Positions 33,400 through 44,523 are shown, numbered from the stretch's first letter. The stretch: 64,000 nt of DNA from Paguma larvata (GCA_030068075.1 CM057831.1:11265370-11329369), one strand, 5' to 3'. Notes: generated by a model not told the origin, from the letters alone. A program made the numbers and translations.

Positions 33400-34493
33400 C
33401 TAGAAGGGCAGGTTGGCCATGCTGCCCGGCGCCGGGAGGTAGCCCATCTGGCTGTCCAGAGACACGCTGCGCTGCCGCAGGGGGTGGGACACCATGAGGT
33501 TCTGCTGGGGCGGGGGCCCCATGAGGGAGCCCTGTGGGGACAGCATGTGGGGGGGCTGGCTGTAGACCTCGCCCCCCACGCCCCGTTGCTTCATCAGCAT
33601 GAAATTCTGCTGGGTCATGAGGCCTTGGGGAGGCGACATGACCCCCTGGTGCAGGCCGTGGGGCACCATGCCCTGCTGTGGGGGCACGCCTGTCCTGCCC
33701 AGCAAGGACATCTGTCCGGGGTGGCACATGGACATGTTGAGCCCCCGCTGGACGCCCTGCTGGCCCGGGAGGTTGGGGGGCCGTGAGGGGGTCTGCTCCG
33801 CCATCATGTTCTGCAGGTTCATGAGGTGCAGATTGGGGGGCTGGGCCTTGGGGGGCTGGTTCTCGCTCTTGGGGAAGTACTGGAGGGTGCTGCTTGGCTT
33901 CTCAGAGGGGATGATCCTCGACAAGTCGAACTCGGGGATCCCCGTCGGGGTGGGCCGGATCACCTCGCTCAGCTCGGGGTCGTTCAGGACTGACGCCACC
34001 CCGGGGAGCACGCCCGGCGGGTAAGCGTCACCCATGCGCCCGGCCATGCCTTTGCCCATCAGGTGCTGCTGAGGGGGCATGGGGCCGGGCGGCTGGCTAG
34101 GCAGGTCCTCCGGGGGCAGGGGCATGCCTGAGGGGTAGTGCTGCTGCAGGCCGGGGCCCCCGCCCCCACCCCCGCTGGGGGCCATGGCACCGTGGGGCTG
34201 CTGCAGCCGAGGGGGGAAGGGCATCATCTGGGAGGAGCTGGGCACGGGGCCGCAGGGGGCATTCAGGGAGTCTGGGCCCCCTGGAGGCAGCATCATCGAG
34301 TTTTGAGGGGGCCCTCCTGTCCCCTGCGCGTTGGGGTGCAATGGAATGTTGGACCCCAGAGGGGTAGGGGAGGGCAACATGGTGGGCGGGGGTTCGTGGG
34401 ACAGGGGCTGCTGGCCTGGCAGGTTCATGCCCATGGGGCTCTGGGCAGCGGCAGAGTTCAGGTGCATCTGGTTGGGCTGGTTATTGCTGATCC
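33400..34493 (-). CDS. BCL9L: BCL9L coding exon 8 (residues 1134-1497, stop)
   Basis: Final exon of B-cell CLL/lymphoma 9-like, a nuclear Wnt co-activator. It starts after CCCCGCAG with (G)ISNNQPNQMHLNSAAAQ and ends ...GSMANLPF then TAG at 33402-33400. It contains the C-terminal homology region conserved between BCL9 and BCL9L (EFDLSRIIPSEKPSSTLQYF, residues 1321-1340), which contributes to transcriptional activation. The last 150 residues are Met/Gln/Pro-rich. Length and sequence match human closely. Confidence 0.97.
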
Positions 34494-34917
34494 CTGCGGG
34501 GAGAGAGAAAAGGGGGTCAGGAGCTGTGTGCACCCAGCCGTGGGAGGGTGCAGAACTCAGTCCTTCCCCACTCCCCAGCCGGGATCATGCTGGGAAGGGT
34601 CAGGGTCTCCACCATGGGCCTGTCCCGGCTGCGAGGGCATGGACTTGAGACATTTAAGTCAGAAGCCGAGAGACCCAGGATCTGGCCCAGTTTGCCACGG
34701 GCACATCACTGGGTGCTGGGAAGTACTCTGGGCTCGGTTTCGATAAATGACGCCCAGTGGGAACTTGCCCCGGGACGTCGCGCCCCCGTTCCCAGGGCCC
34801 GCTGGAAGCACACGAGAGCCAGCATAACCACGGGGACGACCGCCGGCCACGGCATCTCTTCCCATGCCCGGTGCCCGCACCAGCTCCTCTCCCTGCGGCC
34901 CCCTTCCTGCCTCGCAC
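34494..34917 (-). other. BCL9L: BCL9L intron 7
   Basis: Bounded by donor G|GTGCGA (exon 7 side) and acceptor CCGCAG (exon 8 side). No other feature seen. Confidence 0.85.
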
Positions 34918-35199
34918 CTGGCCCAGAGCCCTGCGGCGGTGGCGGAGGGGGGAGCAGGGGCCGGTCGGGCAGCAGCTCGTCGTCAGAGGTGGCGATAGTC
35001 TTGATGGCATTGTGGTAGAGCGGGGTGGAGCTGGGCATGGCGTACTTGGACATCTGGGACATCATCAGTGACAGGGGGTTCTGGGAAGGCGTGGGGTCCG
35101 GGGAGGAAGTGAAGGGCAGGCTGGGGTTCATGAGGCCGGTGGGAGGGTTGGCGGGAGGCGCCGAGGAGCTGCTCCGGGGGCCGCTAGGCGGGAGGGCAC
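34918..35199 (-). CDS. BCL9L: BCL9L coding exon 7 (residues 1040-1134)
   Basis: Starts after CTTCTGTAG with (G)ALPPSGPRSSSSAPPANPP and ends QGSGP(G) at a GTGCGA donor. It carries SPDPTPSQNPLSLMMSQMSK and IKTIATSDDELLPDRP, both conserved in vertebrate BCL9L. At the exon 6/7 junction the residue after G is A here and T in human (MEQGTLPPSG, recalled). Phase 1 on both sides. Confidence 0.96.
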
Positions 35200-35654
35200 C
35201 TACAGAAGCGGGGAGACAGAAAGAGCGGGAGTGACTGGGGAGGGGAAGACGAATTTGGCGGCTCACGTTGTGGGTGGGGAAAAGGCCAGCTCCCGAACCT
35301 CCTGACTCCTCCAAGCACACCTCCATTCCAATGTTCTGCTCCACACCTCAGCGTGGACCCCTGCTATCATTACAGCCCACCCGGCTTCAAGCAATTCCTA
35401 CAGCCTCAGGGGCCCCGACAGTGGGGAAGAGCCCGAGTATGAACCCCTCGAAACGCCTGGGAGATCACCACGGCGCTCCCTGCGGAAGCTCACGCCCAGC
35501 TGGTGACATCTGCCCCAGAAGCAGAGCCATCCACCTCTGCGCCCAGGTACAGACGCCGGAACTCACTCGCCTGCCCCAGCACGAACACACCCCCACCCCC
35601 ACCGGTTTCCAGTGCCAGAGTCCAGGGCCCCCTTGCCTGGCCGGGCTGACTTAC
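35200..35654 (-). other. BCL9L: BCL9L intron 6
   Basis: Donor G|GTAAGT and acceptor TCTGTAG. No repeat or other feature seen. Confidence 0.85.
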
Positions 35655-37947
35655 CCTGTTCCATGTTGCCCAGGGTGGTGGAAGAGTTCATGTTGAGAGG
35701 CGCCTGCTTGTTCTGGGGGACCCCAGGGCTGGGCATGGCTGTCTTGGGGGAGGCGACCCAGCCGGGAGAAGGCACCGCCATGGAGGGAGACTTGAGCCTG
35801 CTGGGCGAGCCGGTGGGCGAACGGACGCTGAGGGAGGAGCTGAGGACCTGGGGCGACTTGAGAGGCCCCGGTGGGTTGGCCGAAGACAAGGGCACCATCT
35901 GTGAGGGAGTCTGGGGTGATTTGAGGTTGGCAGAGGGCGACGTGACCAGGGGTGAGTGCACCTGGCTGAGGGTGGGCGACTTTAGGTGCCCCATGCCCGG
36001 GGAGCCCATCTGATTAATACTGATGGTGAGGTCTGAAGGCCGTCGGCCCAGCCCCCGGTTGGGAGCCGAATGCACAGACCCGGGAGGATTGGACGCGGGG
36101 GGCAGGGGCATGTGGCTGAGCCGGGTGGTGCCCACATTGCCCATGGGCATCGAGCTCTGGTCGGGACTGAACATGTCTTGGGTATTGCCCATGTCCTGGG
36201 GCATGGCTTGGTAGGGCCCCTGGCCCCCGGAGAATCCCTGCTGGCCCTGGCTGGGAAACTGCGAGGGCAGAAGCATCTTCTGCGGGCCACCCATCATGCC
36301 GCTGCTGTTCTGGGCCCGCACCCGGGCCATCTCCTCCGGACTGAGGCCCTGCGGCCCCATCATGTCCCCCGGGCCCCGCATCTTCTGCGACATCAGCATC
36401 TGCTGCTGCGGGGTCATCTGGACGTTCAAGTTCATGTTCATGTTCATGTTCACATTCATGTTCATGTTGAGGTTGCCTGGCCCCATGGGAGGGTCCACCT
36501 CTCTCAGCCCAGACTGCCCCATGGGGGGACTCAGGAGGCCCCGGCCTCCACCAAACTCCATGCCCATGGGGGTGCCCGCCAGGCCCTCGCCACCGGCCAT
36601 CTGCCCGGGGAATATGGCCGGGTCCATCTGCCGATGCGCCTGCATCACCCGCTCCATCTCCATGCCCTGGCCCATGGCGCCGCCGGCCATGCCCAGGGGG
36701 CGCTGCATGCCCATGGACCGCTTCTCCAGCAGCTGGTGCCGCAGTAGCTCCTCCCGGACCCGAGGGGTCATGAACCGCTCTGCTTCGCCCTGCCCGCCTG
36801 GGTAGGCCACGGCATTCTGGGCGAAATTGCCGGGCCCCCCCATGGGGGGCAAGTCTTCGGTCCAGCCCATGCCCGGCCTCACGGGCCTCTGCATGGCATT
36901 CATGGGCACCTCCATGGGCACACCCTGCATGCCTCCAAACCCAGGCACCCGCTGCATCTGGTTGCCTGGGAAACGGGGGCCCGGAAAGGGAGGTCCGCCC
37001 CGGAGCTGCATGGGATCCTGGACATCCATGGGCCCCCGCAGCTGGGCACCCATGCCCGGTGGCCACTGATCCCCGGGCTTGCTGTGGTAGGGAGGCGGCG
37101 GCCCCCTCACCATCATGCCCCCCATGCCCATCAGGTCCTGCAGAGGGCGGCCCCCGTGCAGCCCGATCTGCTCCTCCTTCCGCCGCTTCTCCTCGTAGTA
37201 CTCCTCCTGCAGCTTGCGCCAGGCCACCTGCTCCGGCGTCAGGCTGTCCTGCCCCAGCCTCTGCAACATCATGTTCATCTGCTGCCCCATGTCGCCGCCC
37301 GGGGGGTGCCCGGGCCCTTCGTGCTCCAGCGGGGGGCCCCCCAGGCTCTGTGTCTGTGAAATCATGGACTGCAAGGGCTCCTCATACTTCTTCATCGCGC
37401 CGGGCGGGGCCGTGGGGGGCTGCTGGGGGGCAGGAGGGGCTTGTGCTGGTGGGCCCCCCTCGCCGGCTCCTCCCGGGGGCCCCTTGAGGAAGGGCTCGGT
37501 CTCCCCGCTGCGGAGCAACAGCCGCTCGATGTCTCGAAGCGTCTGGAGGGAGCGCTCCCGATGCTCCAGCTGCTCCTTGGACAGGCCTTCAGAGCCCACC
37601 AGGCTCCGCTGCCCGTTTCCCGGCGGGGCGGCCTCCCCCAGCAGGGCGGGGCCAGGGGCGCCGCCGGGGTCTCCTCCAGGAGGCAGCGGGTTGTTGGCGG
37701 TGGCGGCCGTAGGGGTGTTAGGGTGGGTGCCCCCGGTGCCGCCGCCCGTGCTGGCGGCTCCCACCGAGTTGGGGGTCAGGTCCTGGCCGGTGTCCTCAGG
37801 AGGCCCCTCCGAAGGCAGAGCAGGAGGTGCACTGCCCGGGGCGGAGGGGGGCGGCGGCGGCGGCGGAGGCAGAGGCTGGGGCTGCGGCGTGCCTGCTGAT
37901 GGCGTGCTTAAGGGCAGCGGTTCTGGGGTAGGTGGCACTTTCGGGGC
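35655..37947 (-). CDS. BCL9L: BCL9L coding exon 6, the large central exon (residues 276-1040)
   Basis: The main body of the protein. In order: a Pro-rich linker with an eight-proline run (about 302-309); the HD2 helix (LSKEQLEHRERSLQTLRDIE, about 397-425), which binds the first armadillo repeat of beta-catenin; a conserved helical segment (TPEQVAWRKLQEEYYEEKRR, about 512-540); a long Met/Pro/Gly/Gln-rich region; an Asn-Met repeat (767-786); and Ser-Pro repeats (SPTLSQVHSPLVTSPSANLK onward). The acceptor CCTGCAG is at 37948-37954 and the donor G|GTAAGTC at 35654. The single exon keeps the reading frame for 2293 bases. Confidence 0.98.
36415..36474 (-). repeat. Asn-Met dipeptide repeat coded by a hexamer
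   Basis: On the plus strand the hexamer ttcatg recurs in tandem with few variants, encoding alternating Asn and Met/Val/Leu (residues 767-786 of BCL9L). Human BCL9L has the same repeat, so it is old and constrained. Confidence 0.9.
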
Positions 37948-38029
37948 CTGCAGGAGGACAGAGGCAGAGCGTGAGATAGCTAAGGGACGCAGCAGCCAAT
38001 CCTACTGTTCACAGCGGCGCCGCACTCAC
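37948..38029 (-). other. BCL9L: BCL9L intron 5 (82 bases)
   Basis: A very short intron with donor CAG|GTGAGT and acceptor CTCCTGCAG. Confidence 0.9.
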
Positions 38030-38114
38030 CTGGTCCAGCTTGGCCCGGGGCACGTTCTGCTGGTGGTAGGTGAGGATGGAGTCAGCCCGACCCTGAAGCA
38101 CCGCCTCGGCAGCC
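38030..38114 (-). CDS. BCL9L: BCL9L coding exon 5 (residues 247-275)
   Basis: After CCGTGCAG it encodes (T)AAEAVLQGRADSILTYHQ and then QNVPRAKLDQ before CAG|GTGAGT. This is the second half of the HD1 domain, which docks the PHD finger of Pygopus and so links beta-catenin to H3K4me-marked chromatin. Confidence 0.97.
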
Positions 38115-38299
38115 CTGCACGGAAGGGTCAGGCACAGAGAGCTCAGGGGGGTGGGGGTGGGGGGAGGGGGGGCGGGAGGGAGTCCTTGCCCGCACCCAAC
38201 CCAACCTAAGCCTGGCCCCCCCGAAGACACAGACTCAGGCCCCCAGGCAGAGGGGCGCTGGGGACGGGGCGCAGGCTCGGCCTGCCCCGAGGCACTTAC
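38115..38299 (-). other. BCL9L: BCL9L intron 4
   Basis: 185 bases, donor AC|GTAAGT and acceptor CGTGCAG. G/C-rich, nothing else seen. Confidence 0.9.
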
Positions 38300-38510
38300 G
38301 TGTTGGCCAGGTGCGTGGTGAAGACGTACACGTACTGCGAGGGAGGCTTTCCGGGGACCCCCCCGCCCCCGCCCCCAGGGGCATCAGGCCGGAGGCCTGG
38401 CGGGGGGCCGTGGGGGGGGCCCGGGGCGCTGCTCTCGCTGAGGGGCAGTTGGGCGGCTTGGCCGGGACCCAGCTGTGGGGCCGCCATGGCTGGCTCCGCT
38501 ACATTACAGT
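38300..38510 (-). CDS. BCL9L: BCL9L coding exon 4 (residues 177-247)
   Basis: After CACGCAG it encodes (N)CNVAEPAMAAPQLGPGQ, a Gly tract (PGGGGGGVPG), and the first half of HD1 (QYVYVFTTHLANT, from residue 235). Human has FVYVF here, so one aromatic swap. It ends AC|GTAAGT. The Gly run is two residues shorter than the human run I recall. Confidence 0.97.
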
Positions 38511-38814
38511 CTGCGTGACAGAGGAGAGAAGCAGGGTGAGCAGCCCAGATTTAGAAAGGGGAGCCAGCTGGCACTCCCCGCCACCCCATCCCAGAGACGC
38601 CCAGGGACAGACGGGCTCACTGTTCTACAGCTCGCGCCGGCAGGGGCCGTTTGTCGTCACACTCCGGTGGCGTGCGTCTGGTTTCTACGCTCACTTGCCC
38701 TACGCCAGTCTTTGACCGGGATGGGTAAGCTGCGGGGGGGGCCTGCGTACGGAGGCGAGGGGGAGGGGAAAATGGGACCCCCATCAACAGACTCCCGTGT
38801 GCCTGGCATTCTGC

Positions 38815-38985
38815 AGGATGCTCACGATGGGGTTCCACCTAACCACAACGCCCCTGGGAGGAAGGTGTCACACACCCTACTTTACAGAGGAGGAAAGGAC
38901 TTTGGAAGGAGGCCATTACTCACCCAAGGTGACGCGGCCCATCAGTGCGGAGCCAAGGTGTGAACCCAGGCAGCGACTGCAAAGC
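38815..38985 (-). repeat. MIR remnant
   Basis: ttacagaggaggaaaggact, then cacccaaggtgacgcggccc and gccaaggtgtgaacccaggc, follow the reversed MIR core. Confidence 0.65.
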
Positions 38986-39510
38986 CCTTCTCTGAGCCCA
39001 GGCGCTATGGGGTGGTGTGTGTGTGTGTGTGTGTGCATGCTCACACGCACGTGTGTGCCTCTGGGCATGCTCCGACAGCGGGGAGGCATGGGGGGGTGGT
39101 GGGGAGAGGCCAAGAGGCTGTACAGACTGCTGATTCGAACGACAAATGGTTCTGCATGTGAACCCACCACTGACGGACGTTACAACCTTATGAACAAGAT
39201 AGTCCATCCCCTGAAGCCTCGCTTGTTTCATCTGTACGATGGAAATACTAACTCCCGCTCTGCACAGGGGGCAGGTCAAAGAAATCTCTTTTTACAGTAC
39301 CTTCAGAACGGTGTCACGAACTTAAAAAAATCACGCAGGAAATAGAGTTAGGAAAGGCTTGGCATAGTGGATGCGTTCCCAGGGTAGGCGGACCGCCCTA
39401 GTACGGACTGAAGTTTGTTCCACGGTCACAAAGTTGATTCTAAGTCCTAGCCTTAAAAAAAAGATCTATGCGTGGCCATTAATGGGACTAGCGCAAGAAA
39501 ACAAATTTTA

Positions 39511-39691
39511 GGGGACGCCTGGGGGGCTCAGTCAGTTCAGCGTCCGACTCTTGATTTTGGCTCAGGTATCATGGTTTGAGAGCTCTAGCCCTGTGTCAGG
39601 CTCTGTGCTGACAACGGAGCCGGCTTGGAATTTTCTCTCTCCCTCTCTCTCTCTCCTCCTACCCTGCTCCCTCACGCTCTCTCTTAAAATA
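39511..39691 (+). mobile_element. Felid SINE in BCL9L intron 3 (antisense to the gene)
   Basis: Head ggggacgcctggggggctca, body with a small deletion around the B box, and tail CTTAAAATAAACAAAT. The most 3' SINE in the window. Confidence 0.9.
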
Positions 39692-39879
39692 AACAAATAT
39701 GGCGGGGTGGAGAAAAAGCTTGGGGGCCCAGAGGGGCTCGAGAGCTGACCTCCACGTGCAGGGCTGCCCTAAGCAAGAGGAAGGCGCACACTCAGCATAC
39801 AGAACTAGGACTCCCGAGTACAAGTTAGGGGAGGGAGGCGGGCTTTATCCCAATGAGGAACTTTCTGGTACAATAATAA

Positions 39880-40045
39880 CAATAACAAAAGCTAACAGTG
39901 TTCGAAGTGTTACGCGTATCTGTTCCTTTACTCTTCATACCAATCCTATGAGGTAAACGTTTTTAATAGATGCCACAACTGAGGCCCTTTCCCAAATTTA
40001 CACAGATAATAAACGGGAGACCCAGAGTGTAAATTACACAAAGTG
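39880..40045 (-). repeat. MIR remnant
   Basis: accaatcctatgaggtaaac followed by ccacaactgaggccctttcc is the reversed MIR pattern. Confidence 0.6.
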
Positions 40046-40449
40046 GTCTGACTGCAGTCTGTGCCACTCACCTCTACACGAGACTGCCCCCAAACTCGGA
40101 ACTCTTTGAGAATCTAATAACCGTGCAACTGAAATAGTAACAGTGGTTGCCTTAGTGTTGGGTATAGGAAGTCAGCAATTTCTCCTTTGTATTTCCCTGT
40201 TTCTTCTAATGTTTTGATATCCTGGCAGTGTAATGTCATACAAGAGAACTAGGGTGGTGGGGGGCTGGGGGTCCTGAGAGGCAGTGACCACCTCCATCTA
40301 TCGCTGATGGGTTCAGTGGGGCTCACGGACCGCCTAGGGGGGCGCTTGGGACCAGATGACTTTTAAAGTCCCAGCCAGCTGCAGAGGCTTCCGTTTTTTA
40401 TCCCAGGCACCACCTCCACGGACACAGTCCGCTCATTCCACAAACACCT

Positions 40450-40555
40450 GCTGAGTCTGTTTCCTCCTCTGCAATAGGCATCCTAGTAACACCTACTCCA
40501 CAGGGCTGTTGTAGGAATTATTTAAACAAAGTAGCAAAGTAGCCAGCACATTTTT
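40450..40555 (+). repeat. MIR remnant
   Basis: gtctgtttcctcctctgcaa followed by cacagggctgttgtaggaat matches MIR in plus orientation. Confidence 0.65.
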
Positions 40556-41291
40556 TCCTTCTTTCTTTCCAGGGTCCCAGCCCTCAAGAAGCTCGCCATT
40601 TAACATTCTCTGGCTAGTTTCTTCTGCATTAAGTTGTTTCACCCCTCAAACAGGTGTAAATGTTCAGAGGCGACCAAATAAACGCGTCCGGGTTTCCCAA
40701 GGGCAGGAGAGTATCTGGTTCTCCCCGTTATGTGAGCAAGGCCCAAGTACACACTGATCGGTAAAATAATGAGAGGACGGGGCATCCCCCCACAGCCGCT
40801 CCTCCTGGTGACGTCCTCTAGGCATCTGCCAGGCGTCAATTAGAGGTTGGGGAAGGGTGCCAGAGACACGGCCACTGTCAGCTCACACACAGGCTTAGGG
40901 AGACTTCGCGGGCTGAGCCAACTGTCTGGCTCCCAGTGATGCGGGACCCTCGCCACCCTCCCTCCACTGACCAGTAGGTGGCAGCAGAGGCCAGGAATTC
41001 ATGGGAGGAGGTTTTAGGTGGTGTGGCCAGGAGGGGCCACCCCACCCTACCTCTGTTCCTAGGAAGAGGGGGCCACTGAGCACCTGGAAGGCAGGGGCTA
41101 AGCTGTCACAGCACAGGGAGGGACAGAGGGACAGGTGGGATGGGAAACAAGTAGCCTGGGCGCCTGACCCCTGCTTCTTGCCCAGACTCAGCCCTCTAAA
41201 GCCCTAGGTGAGGAGAGGGAGGCTCCCTCAGGGCGGTCATCCCCCAGGGGCGCAATGGGCCACAGCACCCTTGGGATCAATGGGCACTCAC

Positions 41292-41411
41292 TGTGGGTGG
41301 CCCCAATGGGCTTGTCGTCCTCCTCGCTGTCGGGTCCTGAGCACCATTCGTCCCCACTGTACGGCTGCTTCCGCTCCAGCACGCAACGCCGCTTAGTCCG
41401 GGGTGCCACCT
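41292..41411 (-). CDS. BCL9L: BCL9L coding exon 3 (residues 137-177)
   Basis: After CGGGCAG it encodes (E)VAPRTKRRCVLERKQPYSG then DEWCSGPDSEEDDKPIGATH. It includes the basic segment PRTKRRCVLERK (140-151), a likely nuclear localisation signal, followed by an acidic stretch. Ends CAC A|GTGAGT. Confidence 0.97.
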
Positions 41412-42117
41412 CTGCCCGGGCAGGACAGAGCAGGCAGGGGTCAGAATGACTGCCCAGAGGCCCTGTCCTCCTACACCCGGGGTCTCCACAGGCCTATTCT
41501 CCCGGATGCCCCACCCCAAGAGGGCACTGCCCAGGCCACGGTGGGCACTTTGCCAGCCCTTGGCCCCCACCACACTGCCATTTGTTTCTGATTTCTCTCT
41601 CCAGCCCCGCTGCCTGTCTCCCTTCCCCCACCCAGCACCAAGCACAGCATAATCCCCAACCACAACTGGTTCTAATTAGGGCTGGGGGGGGGATGGTGAG
41701 GGAGGGGGAAGGCGCTGCTACTCTTCCAGGCCCCAGAGCCTGCTCAAAGGCTCCCACCAGCTGGGATACTAGAAGGTTCCTAGGAGGTGTGTGGGTCTGC
41801 TCCTCACCCCAGAGCACCTCCCTCTCCCCCTCTGGAGGCTCTGGTGGGAAAGCAGAAGAGGAATGAGGCTGACCAGAAGTCCCATCACGCTGGGTGGCCC
41901 CTCCATGGGTGGCACCTAAGGATGAGAAATCTCCACCCTGGCCAACCCCGCTCCTGAGAGAATGACCACGTTGGTGGGTATAATGGGGGTAAAAGAAAGG
42001 CGCCCTGGCATAAATGCTGGAGAGAAGCGAGGGACAGGGATGAGGCAAAGAGGGTGGCAAGCTTGGGCCTTGGACTGTGGAACATGCTGGGGTCTTGGGG
42101 ACCAGGAAATGGGATAC
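41412..42117 (-). other. BCL9L: BCL9L intron 2
   Basis: 706 bases, donor AAAG|GTATCC (non-consensus after GT) and acceptor GGGCAG. C-rich on the minus strand near the acceptor. Confidence 0.85.
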
Positions 42118-42500
42118 CTTTGGCCTCTTCCAGGGATGGGGTCCCAGCCTCTCGCTGCTCTCCAGAGTCCACAGACACGCTCCGCTCCCTCTTCACCTTG
42201 CCCTTGAGCGAGCTGAAAGGGGGCACCCCTGCCTGGGGGTTCTTCAGACTTGAGTTGCTAGGTGAGATCTGGTTGGCCTTGGCCCCATGGTTCCCCGCCC
42301 CCACGCCCTTCGAGCCCAGGTTGCAGGTGGGTCCTTGGTTCACATTCTGGTGCTGGGATTGGGCCCCGCCATTCCCTGTCTTGCCATGATTGGTCAACTT
42401 ATTTTCTGGGTGCATTGGCTTGGCTGGGGCTGGGGGGCAGTGGCCGCGTGGGGAGAGCGGCGGGCTCCCTGGAGCTTCTCTCCTCCTGGGGTGGGGTAAC
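42118..42500 (-). CDS. BCL9L: BCL9L coding exon 2 (residues 9-137)
   Basis: After TCTCTCAG it encodes (R)LPHPRRREAPGSPPLSPRG, then MHPENKLTNHGKTGNGGAQS, SLKNPQAGVPPFSSLKGKVK and RERSVSVDSGEQREAGTPSL, ending EEAK before a GTATCC donor. The N-terminal region is near-identical to human. Human has SLDSEAK where this has SLEEAK, one residue shorter. Confidence 0.97.
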
Positions 42501-43757
42501 CTGAGAGAAGGTGGGAGAGACACGAAAAGTTAATCTTGCTAGGGGGCCCAGCAAGCCTGATTTCAATTGCCCCATCCTGCCTCACCTAGTGGTAGTGGAG
42601 GTGGGGGCTGAGTAGCATTTTAAGGCCACCAGCTACTCTCTATCTCCCTCCCTGGCTCCTCGGACAAGGGCTGATGTCTTTCTCCACCTTGGGTAGTGAA
42701 GACGGGGCAACCCCCTCCATGTCTCAGACCCCACAATTCAAGTGGACACCAGGGCCTGGGTTGGCAGAATCTGCCCCCACCCCCGACATCCATCAGACTG
42801 CAAGCCTCCATGGCAACTCCCCTCCCCTAGCACCTGACCAACGCTTAAACAACCTCTCTTGTAGGGTTTGCTGTTTTCAGACTCCTTCCAAGGTCCTAAA
42901 CCTCAACTTTCATGCGGCCCTACACCAGCAGGTAAGGGGCACCGGACCTGCGGGTCATAGCTCATGCCCCAGCCCCCTTTCTGGGGGGGAAAGCACACTG
43001 GAGAGTGATGCCCACTGGTCCAGACAGCTCCCCAGAGCAGGAGGGGGGAAAGCCTGAAGGGGGTCCACCGGCAGGCCTGGCAGGCAGGCAGGAGCAGGAG
43101 GAAAGGGGGAGGGGAGAGGCGTGTTAAGCAGAACGGAGTGAAGCTGGAAGCCAAGGATTCCTGCAGCCTAGGCTGCGGGCCCTTTAAGCTCCAGCCCGCT
43201 CCCCCCACCGCCTCCCCCTCCCCGGAGACCTATTAATAGCCGCTGGAAAGATCACATCACGGGAGAGGATATTTATCCCCCCTCATTCCACACCAGCTCA
43301 GATTTATTTCAGCTCTGCTGTCCTGCTGCTGCCGCCTGGCCCTGTCTGCCGGCTTCTCCTGGGGAAGGGGAGGGAGGCAGGCACCGCCCCTCCCTCCAGC
43401 TCCCACCCCCAGCTAGACCGAGGCCAGAGGGCGCCATTGGACCCGGCAGTGGAGTGGGCGGGGGTCTGCTCAAACCGTTTTTTTTTTAGGAGGCGAGGGC
43501 TGAAAGGGACTGGAGCAGCGGGCAGAGCTGACTGCCATTCCCCTCTGTCCCCTGGGCCCAGGCACTGAGGCTTTGGGCTCCTGCCTCAGGGCGGGCCTTC
43601 CCATTCTGACCCCCCCTTTAGCCCACCGGTGGCCTGGAAGCCAAGTGCCCATAGGGCTCGCTTAACAAGCCAGCGCCGCTCAGCCCCGTGACCACTGGGC
43701 CCTTCCCTTCCCCGCACTCCACACACACACTTCCCGCCCTCCACGACACCCACACAC
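42501..43757 (-). other. BCL9L: BCL9L intron 1 of the coding part
   Basis: 1257 bases between donor CAAG|GTGTGT and acceptor TCTCAG. It contains a perfect MEF2-type site at 43230 next to an AT-richer segment (43226-43320) that stands out from the GC-rich surroundings. Confidence 0.85.
43230..43239. promoter_or_regulatory. Perfect MEF2-type motif in BCL9L intron 1
   Basis: CTATTAATAG fits CTA(A/T)4TAG and is palindromic. It is embedded in an AT-richer island with agatcacatcac and ggatatttatcc nearby. Function is inferred only from motif and contrast with its surroundings. Confidence 0.4.
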
Positions 43758-43859
43758 CTTGTCTTGTTAGCCAGGATCCTCATGGCTCCCACACACAGTG
43801 GGGCTACGGCCCCTGTGCGTGCCCAGGGCCCAGCCAGGTACTCGGTACTGGAGCACGGA
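43758..43859 (-). CDS. BCL9L: BCL9L first coding exon (start codon, residues 1-9)
   Basis: The ATG at 43783-43781 opens MRILANKT(R), identical to human, followed by the donor CAAG|GTGTGT. Coding part is 43758-43783. An acceptor-like run (tttggggcttgttgctgcag) ends at 43860 on the minus strand, so the exon may begin at 43859 with 76 bases of 5' UTR. The frame stays open upstream of the ATG to beyond this acceptor, so the start rests on homology and a fair Kozak context (GCCATGA), not on an upstream stop. Confidence 0.88.
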
Positions 43860-44523
43860 CTGCAGCAACAAGCCCCAAAGAGAAAACTTGTGACTTGGGG
43901 AGGGGGTGTAAGAAGGGGAGGGGTGACGGGAGGCCCCAACAGCCCTGGGACTAGGGAACTAGACAGGGTAAGGTGGGAATGGAAAAGGAGGACTACTAGG
44001 TGGGGTCTCTATCCTAGAGGCCGGTCCTATCCCCCATCCCTCCCGCACCTTACCCTCAGGGAGCTTGCAGTCTCCGGCAAGCACCACCCCCCCCCCGCCC
44101 CACCCCGGGCCGCTGAGGCAGAAATCACTAAAAGGATAGGTTGCAAAGGTGCCCGCGTGGGGCTGCCGGGAGGTCTGTCTGCTCTGGCCCCCTGGGGGAC
44201 TCCCGCTCCCAGGCACGCCCCTCACCCCGGGTGGGGAACTCCTCGCGCCCCGCCCCCAGGGCGCCCGGGGCGTGGAGGGGGCCGGGGTGGGGGCAATGCC
44301 CCGCCCCGCCCCCAGCTCGAGGCCTAGCCCGTGCCCATTCCAGCAGGCCCGGGCGGGCAGCTAGAGGCCTGGCGGGGCCCCGGGGCTGCAGCTGGGCTCT
44401 TCTGGAGACCAGTAACGCTGGCTCAGATTCCTCCCCGACCGCAAGAATGCAGGAGCCTCCCCTCCCCCCCGCCCCTGCACCCCCCCCCCGCCCCCCTTCG
44501 GCAGAGCCCGAGCGGAGAGGCAG

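Larger units (their letters stand above)
38511..41291 (-). other. BCL9L: BCL9L intron 3 (2.8 kb)
   Basis: Donor CACA|GTGAGT, acceptor ACGCAG. It contains MIR remnants (about 38815-38985 minus, 39880-40045 minus, 40450-40555 plus), a GT repeat at 39018-39036, and the only SINE within BCL9L (39511). No alternative exon is supported. Confidence 0.85.

Noticed and set aside
32497..33786. A 429-codon open frame on the plus strand
   Set aside because: It lies opposite the BCL9L 3' UTR and last exon, is low complexity, and arises from GC-rich antisense sequence. No family features.
36014..37066. A 350-codon minus-strand open frame inside BCL9L exon 6
   Set aside because: Out-of-frame shadow of the BCL9L coding sequence; composition mirrors the repeated Met/Pro/Gly codons.
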